Source of the DNA: Actinostola sp. cb2023
Lineage: Eukaryota > Cnidaria > Anthozoa > Actiniaria > Actinostolidae
Assembly: GCA_033675265.1 (NCBI GenBank)
Contig: JAUJYZ010001219.1
Span: 57,657 to 121,656, forward strand
DNA: 64,000 nt
Direction: 5' to 3'
Made by a program: the position numbers and the translations under genes. The notes below the pieces were generated by a model, which saw nothing but the letters and a program-made list of their open reading frames with translations, made no database searches and had not been told where the DNA came from. The stretch's first letter is position 1; every line of letters begins with the position of its first letter. Below are positions 28,316-39,307 of the stretch, piece after piece.

Positions 28316-28829
28316 CCATGAGGGCTAAACTAGTCAGTTAGCTGTCTATAATAAGTTATACAATATACAACATGTACATAATTAAACACATGTACATGTA
28401 CACAGGGGGTCAAGAGGGGGATTCAAACATACATGTAGCAATAACAATATAATAGTAAAGTTGTACAGGCTTGTTGTAAATTGTACTTTATTTTGCCATG
28501 TTTCTAATGTACATAGTTAGTTATATGTACATGTACATTAAAAAAGGAAACACTATATAGTATATTTATAGAAGTGCCACAAGTTTATTAGTGTCTTGAT
28601 ATATTATGATGTGCTCATCCTCATCAAATAAAACCATTATTCTTGATATATTATTATAAGATCGTGTCAAGATCTTACATGATATCGCGCCATGATCATA
28701 AGATCTTGCAGGATCCTGAAAGACTTAATTATGGTACGCAAGATCTGTCATGATCTTGTCAACATTGTCAACATCTGATACACTTAGTCTCTCTAATCTC
28801 CTTTGGGATCCCTGTGTTACAGAAGGGAA

Positions 28830-29810
28830 GATACACCACAGGGACCCCATCATTATTTCACTTCACTGTACAGTATACCCCAAGACACACCACAGGGAAC
28901 CCATCATTATTTGACTTTACTGTGATACATCTGTGTACCCCATGACACACCACAGGGAACCCATCATTATTTGAATTTACTCTGTTACAGTGTACCCCAT
29001 CACACACCACAGGGAACCCATCATTATTTGACTTTACTGTGTTACAGTGTAACCCATGACACACAACAGGGAACCCATCATTATTTGACTTTACTGTGTT
29101 ACAGTGTACCCCATCACACACCACAGGGAACCCCATTATTATTTGACTTTACTGTGTTACAGTGTACCCCATCACACACCACAGGGAACCCATTATTATT
29201 TGACTTTACTGTGTTACAGTGTACCCCATTACATACCACAGGGAACCCATTATTATTTGACTTTACTGTTTTACAGTGTACCCCATTACATACCACAGGG
29301 AACCCATCATTATTTGACTTTACTGTGTTACAGTGTACCCCATCACACACCACAGGGAACCCATTATTATTTGACTTTACTGTTTTACAGTGTACCCCAT
29401 TACATACCACAGGGAACCCATCATTATTTGACTTTACTGTGTTACAGTGTACCCCATGACACACCACAGGGAACCCATCATTATTTGACTTTACTGTGTT
29501 ACAGTGTACCCCATTACACACCACAGGGAACCCATTATTATTTGACTTTACTGTGTTACAGTGTAACCCATCACACACCACAGGGAACCCATCATTATTT
29601 GACTTTACTGTGTTACAGTGTACCCCATCACACACCACAGGGAACCCATCATTATTTGACTTTACTGTTTTATAGTGTACCCCATTACACACCAAAGGGA
29701 ACCCATTATTATTTGACTTTACTGTTTTACAGTGTACCCCATCACACACCACAGGGAACCCATCATTATTTGACTTTACTGTGTTACAGTGTATCACATG
29801 ACACACCACA
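28830..29810. repeat. 57-bp minisatellite (about 16 copies)
   Basis: The period of 57 bp is set by ACCACAGGGAACCCATCATT. The unit also holds ATTTGACTTTACTGTGTTAC and AGTGTACCCCATCACAC. The first two spacings are longer (60 bp). As 57 is 19 codons and the unit lacks stops in several frames, long open frames appear on both strands. The variant sites give no sign of codon-level constraint, so they are not called genes. Confidence 0.95.
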
Positions 29811-30154
29811 CGTTTCTGTTGTAATAAAAAAAATAGTTATGGAATATTGTGCAAATACTAGGCTAATGCTACTTCTGTAGGACGTGCGATACAAATAACG
29901 GCTTTTAGATTTCATATTAACCTATCCAAATAGCTTTATTAAGAAGCCTGAGTTGACGCTAATAGAGCATCTAGAGCGTGTATATGCCTTCCAGCCACGA
30001 GACGATAAACCCTCCTGTAAAAAGAGAGTCAAACAAATCAAACGATTACATTCATATAGAAAATCATCTCAGACAAATCTGTTCTCACCAAAAAGGCATC
30101 ACTAGTACTCCCTTCCCATTGGGTATACTAGTATTTAATATAATTATATTTGGT

Positions 30155-30290
30155 AACCAGGGTGAACCCTTCAGCTTGAACCATTCCACTTGTTGTTGCT
30201 AGATTTTGAATCAAACGTCACTCACTGGTCCGTTGATCAGGCAGAACAAAGTGCGAAAAGACCTTCACGTGGCTCGGATGATCACGTAAA
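30155..30290 (+). repeat. Dispersed repeat, copy 1
   Basis: About 136 bp, AACCAGGGTGAACCCTTCAG through GGTCCGTTGATCAG to ATCACGTAAA, about 85-90% identical to 53,214-53,341 in the same orientation. The second copy abuts the Polinton edge. Class unknown; one short open frame crosses it but is not supported as a gene. Confidence 0.75.
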
Positions 30291-30507
30291 TGTCGGTCCC
30301 GTCTCTCCAAACTACACTACACTTGAGTTAGAAGAACGTAAACGAACCACCAAAACTCCACTCAAACCACTCAAACCTCTATCAGTGACTATCCTCTGTG
30401 TCTGTGACTTACATGACTATCTCACAAACAATATGGTCAGTACTAACTATTTTTGACTCAGCTAATGGTCTGGCAAATCATGAACATTTTCGAAGTTGCT
30501 CCTAAAC

Positions 30508-30796
30508 CCCAGGGGGGGTACTCAGGGGTATCAGTGACGGGGAGGTGCGAATGAGGCCAAACATTTTAACCCAAAAAAAGTCCATTACGCGAAAACAAGA
30601 CCCAAAAAAAGTTTGTCTCCGCATAAAATCGAGAATGGTAGGATATCATTTTTATCAACCCCCAAAAAAGTCCTTGACAAAATCTTTATATCAAAAAAAG
30701 TCCACCAGAAAAATGAAAACCCAAAAAAAGTCCCAAGCCGCGAATTTCAAACCCAAAAAAAGCCTTCGCACCTCCCCGTCACTGATACCCCTGAGT

Positions 30797-30833
<37 letters not shown>

Positions 30834-30837
30834 TGGG
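30508..30837. mobile_element. 330-bp hAT-type MITE
   Basis: Inverted termini of about 40 bp: CCCAGGGGGGGTACTCAGGG then TATCAGTGACGGGGAGGTGCG, complemented at the right end. It has a perfect 8-bp target duplication TCCTAAAC at 30,500-30,507 and 30,838-30,845. An 8-bp duplication with CAGGG-type ends is the hAT signature. The interior is built from CCCAAAAAAAGTCC words. The right terminus contains a pure C36 run (30,798-30,833), an expansion of the terminal C tract. Confidence 0.88.
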
Positions 30838-30985
30838 TCCTAAACACGATCAGTTTTTGAGATACAAACAATTTAAACCCAAATACTTTATATCGGGTCA
30901 TTACTACAATCGAGGCTGTCAAATTTCTGTCTGTTTTTCTAAGACTTAGCAAACACACTGAGTATTACAAAGATCATCGTATTAT

Positions 30986-31715
30986 TTACTAGACGCTCTA
31001 CTAGCGTGAACTTGGGCTTCTTAATAAAGCTGTTTTGATAGATTTTAAATGTGAAACCTAATAGCTTGTATCATCATACAGAAGTAGTTTTAGCCTACAT
31101 GTATTACTTGCAGAATTTAAGTCACTCGTTGCGTAACTCAGTAGAGCATACATACGTAATTAGCTTCAACACTCACACTCCTAGCTGACAGCTGCATGGC
31201 GAAGCACATTTCGATTACCTTGCAAGAAACGATTTCACAAACTCAATAAAATTACGATCCAGTTAAGCCACAGACATCTGTTAGAAATACACTTTCAGAC
31301 AGAATTGCAAGGCCAAAAAGTATTCTCTAGGATATTTGCATATTTACTAAGCAGTATTACAGTGCGAATCGAAAAACCGTGGGCACCCAGAAATATTTCA
31401 GAAATCGTTTATCGTTCGTTAAACAATCAGAAACAACTCTCTAACTGCAACAAGTTCGACTGATTTGTAGTCAGATCAACTTCTTGCAGTTAGAGAGTCG
31501 TTTCTGATTGTTCAACGGAAAATAAACGATTTTTGAACTATTTCTGGGTGCCCACGGTTTTTCGATTCGCACTGTAATGAACGACTCGACTGGCTCGAGC
31601 AAGGGAGCACGGCAAAATCCTTTTTGAATGCTGCTGGTGATTTGATTTATCGTTACGTACGTCTGCCATCTTGAATTTCGTTGATAAGCTGCTGACCACA
31701 ACTTCTGTATACTCA

Positions 31716-31746
<31 letters not shown>

Positions 31747-31844
31747 GCGCATGCGCTATGGTGACCACTTGCAGATTTGGCGTAGAAAAACACAAAAATA
31801 ACCGTCTGTAATCTTAGACTTGGGCATTCCACAGGAAGCCCAAG
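30986..31844. mobile_element. ~860-bp insertion just upstream of gene B exon 2
   Basis: Comparison with gene C, where CGTATTAT runs directly into TAATAACTGAAC (near 46,255-46,275, minus strand), shows that gene B has extra DNA between these words. The ends carry an inverted CTTGGGCTTC (left at about 31,010, right complement GAAGCCCAAG at 31,835-31,844). TTA/TAA at the junctions may be the target. No transposase frame is seen. It contains the nested hairpin element at 31,360-31,574. Confidence 0.6.
31360..31574. mobile_element. 215-bp hairpin MITE, Tc1/mariner-like
   Basis: A nearly complete palindrome: the left arm starts CAGTGCGAATCGAAAAACCG then TGGGCACCCAGAAAT, the right arm is its complement, and the arms nearly meet near 31,465 with AGTTAGAGAGT. 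It is flanked by TA at 31,358-31,359 and 31,575-31,576, the Tc1/mariner target duplication. It lies inside the larger insertion. No coding capacity. Confidence 0.85.
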
Positions 31845-31914
31845 TAATAACTGAACAATTGTGGGTTTTTTTTATTAATATACATTGATATATTGTTCTT
31901 TTACTTCATTTCAG

Positions 31915-33170
31915 GGTTCAATAGAATACAACATCATAGTTGGTCAACCAATAACATACACAGATGATTATGGCTGTAGTAATGGCTGTTCTTCTATGTA
32001 CATCGATACAGGTTTAACTGACAACAACATGGATGATGCAAGTCAACCACATCCAACAGATGTAGGTGATAGTGATCATAATTCAGCTAATTCAGCTAAT
32101 ACAGTTGATGGGAATTCGTTTGAAAAATGCTTCTGCTGTCCACGTGGATGAACGTTTATCAATTTTGAGTATTTTAGAGGAATTAGATTTACCCTCTGAA
32201 AAGGAATCAGTTGAAAACAGCACTCAAGCAACATATTCACCCACCGATGATGTTAATTCACATTCTCAAGAGATTGTCGAAAGTCACCTTCGTGGAAATG
32301 GCAAATATACTGGAGAGAAGGCATTTGAATGTTCTTACTGTGATAAAAAGTTTGGCCATAAAGGTCATCTCAATGCTCATCTCAGGATTCATACTGGAGA
32401 GAAGCCATTTGGATGTTCTTACTGTGATAAAAAGTTTGGCCACAAAGGTCAATTCAATGTTCATCTCAGAATTCATACTGGAGAGAAGCCATTTGAATGT
32501 TCTTACTGTGATAAAACGTATAGCAGCAAACACATTCTCACTGATCATATCAGAATCCACACTGGAGAGAAGCCATTTGAATGTTCTTATTGTGATAAAA
32601 AGTTTGGCCACAAAAGGCTTCTCACTACTCACTCATCTCAGAATTCATACTGGAGAGAAGCCATTTGAATGTTCTTACTGTGATAAAAAGTTTGGCCTCA
32701 AAGGTCATCGCAATGAACACCTCAGAATTCATACAGGAGAGAAGCCATTCAAATGTATTTCTTGTGACAAGAAATTTCGGTACAAAATATCCCTTACAAG
32801 TCATCTGCAAAGTCATACTGGAAAGAAGCCATTTGATTGTTATTATTGTAATAATCATTTTTCACGTAAAGACCATCTCACTACTCATCTCAGAATTCAT
32901 ACTGGAGAGAAGCCATTCCCATGTTCTTATTGTGATAAAAAGTTTGGGCGCAAAAACCATCTCACAACTCATCTCAGAATTCATACTGGAGAGAAGCCAT
33001 TTGATTGTTCTTATTGCAATAAGCATTTTTCTCAAAAAAACACTCTCACAGCTCATCTCAGAATTCACACTGGAGAGAAGCCATTCCAATGTTCCTACTG
33101 TGATAAAAAGTTTGGATACAAATCCACCTCGAAAGACATTGCGGCACAAACCATCCATCACAAGGCATAG
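31915..33170 (+). pseudogene. Gene B exon 2: acidic linker plus C2H2 zinc-finger array, two frameshifts
   Basis: Terminal exon after acceptor TTTCAG at 31,914, phase 0, beginning GSIEYNIIVGQP. The linker shifts frame by one base near 32,120 (TTCGTTTGAAAAATG compared with TTCGATGAAAAATG in gene A). A second shift, a 4-bp ACTC duplication, lies at about 32,625-32,632 in finger 4. Across the three frame segments there are about nine full fingers with CSYCDKKFG and HLRIHTGEKPF linkers plus a degenerate last one, ending at TAG 33,168. Finger helices differ (GHLNAH, GQFNVH, HILTDH, DHLTTH), as expected for diversified DNA recognition. Probably a poly-zinc-finger nuclear protein, now broken if the assembly is right. 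Confidence 0.82.
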
Positions 33171-36105
33171 TTGCTGCGAGCCATTAGGCGAGTTCTGCGA
33201 GTAGCCAGGGACACTAATATTGGGATGCCTGTGTTTTATGTTGCGTTGCTATTTAGTCAGATCACGGACGAAATGATAATATTAAATGCTGAATGTTTGA
33301 ATATAATAATAATGATGGTTTAACTACAGTTAGAATATAGTCATACTCACTCGACCAATCAGCGCCCAGCATTTGTGCGCTCTATATCTCATAAAGTAAG
33401 TAATATAGCTTTAAGGACGTTCGCGCGCATTGTTCACGCGCATCTTTTCTGCGCCTAAAATCAAGGTTCGAATCATCTCGGTCCAGTCCATTCTCGTACC
33501 CAGAGCTCCTCGGTCGGTCGTTCCTTCTCCCGTCGGAGGCTCTGGTAACAGCCATTTCTAGGCCGATGCTGATTGGTCCAAATGTCCGCGCATGCGCGAC
33601 TTTCATTTGAAACTGTTCAATCGTGATTGGTCAATCTATAACGATGCTCGGAGCTTTTTAGAAGAGAATCCTCTGCGCATAGGTATAACACACAAAGCTG
33701 ACTCTTTTTCTAACGGGCTCAGATGGATTTTCAAAATGGCGGACGGTCTGAATCTGCTAAGAAACTGCAATGATTTTACTGGTCACAAAGAAAAACACGC
33801 AAGTTTGGTTCTGTACTTGTTTTCGCTTCTCTTCTGTCGAGGCAAGTGATTAATTTACGCTATAAATTACCTCCTTCAACAACGGACTACGATGCCGTTG
33901 AGACAGAACAAAATCAGTTGGGTTCGTTTCGAGTTCCTTTGCAAAAAAATAAGGATCCATATAAAAGGTCGTGTTTTTGTGAATGTTAAAAGAGTACAGA
34001 ACAAGATTGATGGGGTGTATTTTCTTCCCCTCTCAGTAAATGTGCAGATAAAAGTACAATCTTGTAAAACTAATAAATTACATTTTGTACTTGTCATATA
34101 TCATGTTGTTGTATTTGAGCCTTTATAATACCCTGTGTATCATTTGTCCTATTTTTCCCCAAGGTAGACTCAGTGAAGTCTATTGATGAGAAATATTATT
34201 AGGCTGTTTACATTCTTCTTTTTGAGAGAGAAGCTAGTACACTATCTCATGTAGAAGAGTAGTTATTTTAAAGCATTTTAATTTCAGCAGTCCCTTTGTC
34301 TTCAGAAAGTACAATACAATACAATAACTTTTATTTAAACACGATATTACTTATTTTAGTTAAAGCTCGTGGGGTCGTGTGGAACAAAAGGATCCATATA
34401 AAAGGTGAACCACCCTCTTAGGGTAACACAAATCTAAAAGGACCACAAGAGACTAAGCTGGTACCTTTTAGGGTGTTTGTCAGTAAATAAGATACCTGAG
34501 ATAAGATAATGACAGCCGGAATGACAGTTGTAGCTTTTGTCACTTTAGAGTTGGTACCTTTTAGGGGTAAAAATTATGTGCTGCTCATGTGATGATTTTT
34601 GCATCATAATATCAGATGATAATTCTGACTCAAGACACTCAGTCTGCATGCTCAACCTCAGAAAGAGATAATGGTTGCTTACCTTGGGAACAAATAAGAT
34701 CTGACCTTTTGGAACTAAGTACATATTTTTAACATATTTTATATTTTAGCTTTCTTTCTTTCTTAATATATTAATTTAGCCTGTTTTGAAGATGTAGAAA
34801 TGCTTCATTAAACCGTTATTATTATTATTATTTTTTATTAAATTATTATTAAAAGGCTGTATGTATTCTTAGGGGAAGTAATACTACTATGCTGCTGTTA
34901 TCCCCTTGATTATATTTTATAAATAGAGGTTATTCATACATAGCGTGCTTTTTTTGCAATGTACGCACATAGCAACGAGCGCCGAAGGCGTAGCTTCTAG
35001 GGGGTGTAGGGGCATGCCCCAGCTGTAAAATTTAGAAATCTAGAGCCTTGGAAATGTTTTTTCTTCGTTTTCCAGCGGACTTTCTCGCTACATAAATACA
35101 TAGTAAAATGCATTTATCACTCAGTTTTATGGGGGGATTTATGTAAAGGTTATATAAAGGATTCAGAAAAGGAGTAAAGGTTGTGTAAATGATTTATGAG
35201 TATTGGTTGAGGATTTATGTAAACAGGTTATATATACCGCTACCGTTATATATAGCGATATAATAACCCGAGGCGAAGCCAGTTTTTTGGTATTTATTTT
35301 GTTTGAGACTGTACTAACTACAATCATCATTTTACATGCCTACAATGACTGGCTGAAAGGGGAAATGTATTGGGGGACACAATCTGACGAGCGGCGAAGG
35401 TGCGAGCTCGTAGGAGGATGCGGGGGTATGCTCCCCGAAACTTTTTTGAGGTATAGGGTCTCCAAAATAGCATTTTCCTGCCTTCTGAGTAGTTTCCAGC
35501 AAGTAATCTGCCGTGAGCTGTTAAGATTTTGTCCTAGATTTCATTTTATTTTCAATATTTTTATGTTTTTTTATAATATATACATATATTAAGGATTTTA
35601 AATTGTACGCACGTGCGTACGGGCGTATATGCACGCTACGCCCCTGATATTATTAGTCGGCTAAGCATTGAATATGACTATATAGAATACTGTGTAGTAA
35701 AAATTCACAGCCGTATTAGATGCTTAGCCGATTAATAAATTGTTTATTATATATTTTGTCAAAGAAACTAGCTATTCTGGTGAAAGAAAAACAACAAATT
35801 ACAGTGAAAACTTGGAAATCTCTGTACAAGCGCGCACTAGCCAAAACTGTAGAATTTCTCACGCTGATTGGTTAATTTTCATCACACGATTGTGCATGAT
35901 TGATTGGAAAGCCAGTTTGAAGTAACTACCCAAAATACGGTCCCATATTTCGTGCGCTCTTGTGCATATTTCGTGCATTCTTTGACAAAAAATACAATAA
36001 AGTAAATTATTATTCAAACTTCATACACTGTACTAAATTGTGGCTTCTGATTGGCTAAAATCGATCACGTGATCATGTGTTATCTACGGTGGCCCATAAG
36101 TGCAA
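33171..36105. other. Intergenic DNA between genes B and C, no supported gene
   Basis: Only short, family-free open frames occur. Notable items: the motif TTGGGATGCCTGTGTT at 33,220; the word AAGGATCCATATAAAAGGT at about 33,951 and 34,387; an ATT-rich microsatellite near 34,818-34,850; and two blocks near 34,965-35,040 and 35,385-35,480 related to the core of the hAT-type MITE at 47,381 (GCGCCGAAGGCG..., GGGGCATGCCCC). Confidence 0.5.
35649..35737. repeat. Short inverted repeat (hairpin)
   Basis: TTATTAGTCGGCTAAGCAT at the left and ATGCTTAGCCGATTAATAA at the right are complementary at 18 of 19 positions, with about 50 bp between. Probably a tiny MITE or a relic of one. Confidence 0.6.
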
Positions 36106-36533
36106 AACGCAAATCCAAAACACAAACGCAAATCCAAAACACAAACGCAAAAGCCAAAACACAAACGCAAAAGCCAAAACACAAACGCAAAAGCCAAAAC
36201 ACAAACGCAAATCCAAAACACAAACGCAAAAGCCAAAACACAAACGCAAAAGCCAAAACACAAACGCAAAAGCCAAAACACAAACGCAAATCCAAAACAC
36301 AAACGCAAAAGCCAAAACACAAACGCAAAAGCCAAAACACAAACGCAAATCCAAAACACAAACGCAAATCCAAAACACAAACGCAAAAGCCAAAACACAA
36401 ACACAAATCCAAAACACAAACGCAAAAGCCAAAACACAAACGCAAAAGCCAAAACACAAACGCAAATCCAAAACACAAACGCAAATCCAAAACACAAACG
36501 CAAAAGCCAAAACACAAACACAAAAGCCAAAAC
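36106..36533. repeat. 19/20-bp minisatellite with two alternating unit types
   Basis: About 22 units of CAAAACACAAACGCAAA followed by either TCC (19-bp unit) or AGCC (20-bp unit). The order is non-random in look: two T, three AG, one T, three AG, one T, two AG, two T, and so on. The strong strand asymmetry (A and C on plus, no stops) yields long open frames on both strands, all artefacts of the repeat. Confidence 0.95.
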
Positions 36534-37751
36534 GGTCCGTGCAACACTCCACAATTGAATTTTCTATTGGAAATCTTAAAATCAAAATACAAAATTGCTC
36601 AAGTTTTAAGAATTTTGATTATTAAAAAATAAATTCAAAATTCAAAATTGCTACGTTTTTGTATATTCACAAATACTTTATAAAAGTCAAAACAGAAAAC
36701 AAATAAAGTATATTGTAGATGTTTTGACTTATCGGTTTAGTGAAAATATAAATACTAAAACTTGCCAAAAAGAGCACAGTTCAGATTTGCCGAGCGCTTG
36801 TCGATGTCCTCTCGAAGGTAAAATCCGACTGTTTCACGGAAAAGTGCACCATGCACATACATGCGGCACACATCGGACCACGACGCTCAAAATTTCAAAA
36901 AAAAGTTTCTCAGCGTACGTTGAAGTTAGACGACTGACACTTATAAAGTATTTCGAGAATACGGTAAAGTTTAGTTATTCGAAGAAAAATTGAATTTTGA
37001 CGTCACATTAACAAAATTAGGGGCAAAAACGTATTTATCACGTGACTGGAGTTTCATACCTTGTGTAAATATACACATTTGCTGCGGGCGCGTCCCGCAG
37101 GAGATACACAGGGATCCCAACATTATATGTTTCTCAACACAGGGAACCCAACATATAAATGCGCGCGCGCGCGCTCTACCACAGGAAACCCATAAAAAGA
37201 CGCAAATATCATTGTATTTAATTATTTAGTAGCCTCAAAAGGAATGGTTGGGCTGCCTGTGTATTGAGCAAAGTAAGCAAACAACGCTGTGTACATTACG
37301 AACATGCTGCATCGACGAAGCCAAACTGGCTGTATATGAAGCTGCACCTTTAATAAGAAAGTACATGTCGCTTAACAAGAAGTTATACTTACAATGTACA
37401 ACAAAATAAGAATATGCTGGAGTTGAACAGACATCGTAAACTTGTATAAAATATACCTTTGGTACTTGCATAGTAGCGCATTAATTAACGGTATTATTCA
37501 CGATTGCTGCTACAGTGGTACAGCATTATATAAATCAACCCGAATAAAGTAGTTTAAATCGCAAAATTCTGATTTAAAAAACAAACGTATCGCTTCCAGA
37601 CTTCATTTCAATCTTCCATGGCGTACGCGACTAGTCGTATACATTCATTAAACTGCACATGTGTTGGATGGAACTGCATTCCCACCGTGAATTCTTCAGC
37701 TTAGTTCATGCTATTCAAATCTGTATTTCAATCCATAGTTTTAATATTTTA
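36534..37751. other. AT-rich intergenic DNA, no supported gene
   Basis: It contains a (GC)n run at 37,161-37,174 and a cluster of the CACAGGGANCCCAA motif at 37,106, 37,137 and 37,179, with the complementary form at 37,248. Nothing resembling a protein family was seen in any frame. Confidence 0.45.
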
Positions 37752-38038
37752 TATACACCTATTTCAAATAACGTTGTCGCGTTCAAAGCAACAAGCGTCA
37801 ATCCAAGACCGAAGTGCATGCTTGTCTTGTGTTGGCAAATTATTTAAATCAGACCTATTTTCTATGGAACGAAGTGTGATATGCAAACAAGCACGTGGAA
37901 ATGTTCACATTTTGTAATTAGTCCTTATAGAAACAATTGTGATTTAAATAATTGCCAACACAAAACCAGCATTCACTTCGGTCTTGGCTTGACGCTTGTT
38001 GCTTTGAACGCGACAACGTTATTTGAAATAGGTGTATA
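37752..38038. mobile_element. ~287-bp hairpin MITE
   Basis: Arms of about 100 bp: left TACACCTATTTCAAATAACG then TTGTCGCGTTCAAAGCAAC, right its complement ending GAAATAGGTGTA. The ends lie within TATA on both sides, consistent with TA target duplication. The internal loop is about 80 bp. Tc1/mariner-type is likely from the TA target; no coding capacity. Confidence 0.8.
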
Positions 38039-38714
38039 ATGATTGAGGCGATCTCTGGTAGGAGGTTAAAAAAAAAGGTCATAATCATGGACTTTGTGGA
38101 ATATGGTGGATGTACATGATCTGGATCTTCGTATCTTTGCCTCCAAAGTTGTTGTGTACAAAAACACCCACAGACCAGAAAAAGGTGGGAGAAGGGCTAA
38201 TTTTAAAATGGCTAACTCGCTCAATTCTCATCCAAATCACTTCAAATCTTCACAGGCAATAAAGGAATGAAGGGGTTACCCTGGGAGGAGAGGTTATTGC
38301 TTGATCTTGGTCTGATAGCTAGGGGTGTCCCGCTGGGGTCCGTACGTAAACCCTGACCGTCTCTAAGACAGCGGCATATTGTAAATTCATACCCTGTTGA
38401 AGACAGATTGACACAAACTAGACTCTACATGTATCTAGGACTCGAGGGAAATTATATGTACCCTATTTTAAACAGTTATTGACAACTTACAATGTAGTCA
38501 ATTTTTGTATTATTTAGTATATTTAATTATTGATATAATTATCTATTTATTTACTGTATATAGTTTGTTTGTACTTTTGTAAATATTATTCTAGTTCATT
38601 TATTGAATGGTTGTAACTATTGTTACTCAATGCGTTGATTAAAAGAAATGAATGAATGTGTAGTACGGACTAAAGGTCTATTGTGAACATAATTACTTAT
38701 TCTCCCCTGATGGT
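38039..38714. other. Non-coding DNA, possible LINE 3' tail
   Basis: It ends GATTAAAAGAAATGAATGAATG (38,636-38,657), in the style of a non-LTR retrotransposon tail with short tandem ends, preceded by AT-rich DNA. No reverse transcriptase or endonuclease motif was recognised upstream, so this identity is weak. The minus-strand 3' UTR of gene C would also run through here. Confidence 0.3.
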
Positions 38715-38988
38715 TCAGCAACTATCATAACTATGCCTTGTGAAGGATGTTTGGTGCCGAAATCTCTTCTCACAAAAAATACATTTGTATGGCTTCTCTC
38801 CAGAATGATTTCTGAGCTTATGGTCAGTGAGACCGCCTTTCCGGCCAAACTTTTCATCACAGTAAGAGCATTCAAATGGCTTCTCTCCAGTATGAATTCT
38901 GAGATGAACCGTGTGCTGGCCTTTCTGGCCAAACTTTTTAACACAGTAAGAACATTCAAATGGCTTCTCTCCAGTATGACTTCTGAGA
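38715..38988 (-). pseudogene. Gene C exon 2, 3' part: last three zinc fingers, cut off by the BEL insertion
   Basis: In sense orientation it resumes with RSHTGEKPF, then fingers CSYCVKKFGQKGQHTVH, CSYCDEKFGRKGGLTDHKLRNH (one extra residue between the histidines) and CIFCEKRFRHQTSFTRH, ending at TGA 38,715-38,717. The reading frame is continuous with 45,262-46,201 if the retrotransposon and one copy of its 5-bp target duplication are disregarded. The two pieces are therefore one exon. Confidence 0.88.
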
Positions 38989-39199
38989 TTTTATGAAGTT
39001 AGTCAAGACCACGTTTTGCTTCTTGTTCGTTTATTGCGTTCCTCTGTAGAATGACTTACATTACAAAGTAATCATGTTACATGCTCTAAAATCATGTGAC
39101 TATCGCATGGTTGCTAATGGCTTACTTATTATCCTAGAATCAATAAAATAATGAACTGTACAAACAGTAACGAAATGACTAAGTTAAACGATTATAACA
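38989..39199 (-). repeat. BEL 3' LTR
   Basis: 211 bp. In sense orientation it begins TGTTATAATCG and ends CTTCATAAAA. The sense-strand polypurine tract CTGGGGAG lies next to it at 39,200-39,207. It differs from the 5' LTR by one inserted T (CATGTTACATG here, CATGTACATG there). Confidence 0.95.
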
Positions 39200-39307
39200 C
39201 TCCCCAGGGTGACTCGATTTTTACTCTCGAGTCAACTAATACTCCCCAGTTAAAGATAGCTAATGTTCTTGTAAAATGATATATATAATGTACAAAGTTC
39301 AAATGTT

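Larger units (their letters stand above)
27053..31914 (+). other. Gene B intron, crowded with transposon debris
   Basis: The 4.9-kb intron is bounded by GTAAGT and a TTTCAG acceptor. In order it holds a MITE remnant, a purine-rich foldback, TACATGTACATGTA-rich DNA (28,360-28,540), a GATC/AAGATCTTG-rich patch (28,655-28,770), a 57-bp minisatellite, a dispersed repeat, a hAT-type MITE ending in C36, and an 860-bp insertion with a nested hairpin element. Segments at 28,360-28,640 and 30,890-30,980 match gene C's intron in inverted orientation. Confidence 0.65.

Noticed and set aside
28971..29880. 258-codon and 231-codon frames over the 57-bp repeat
   Set aside because: A period divisible by three with no stop in the unit explains them; both strands are open at once.
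30545..30949. 134-codon frame with a poly-proline run
   Set aside because: It is a translation of the MITE interior and the C36 run.
33382..33606. 74-codon arginine-rich frame
   Set aside because: Not repeated, no domain, no splice or promoter context.
35203..35592. 129-codon frame
   Set aside because: No family resemblance; it spans a degenerate hAT-like block and low-complexity DNA.
36051..36632. Overlapping 150-190 codon frames rich in KTQTQ or CVCVL
   Set aside because: Low-complexity translation of the 19/20-bp minisatellite, open in nearly all frames.
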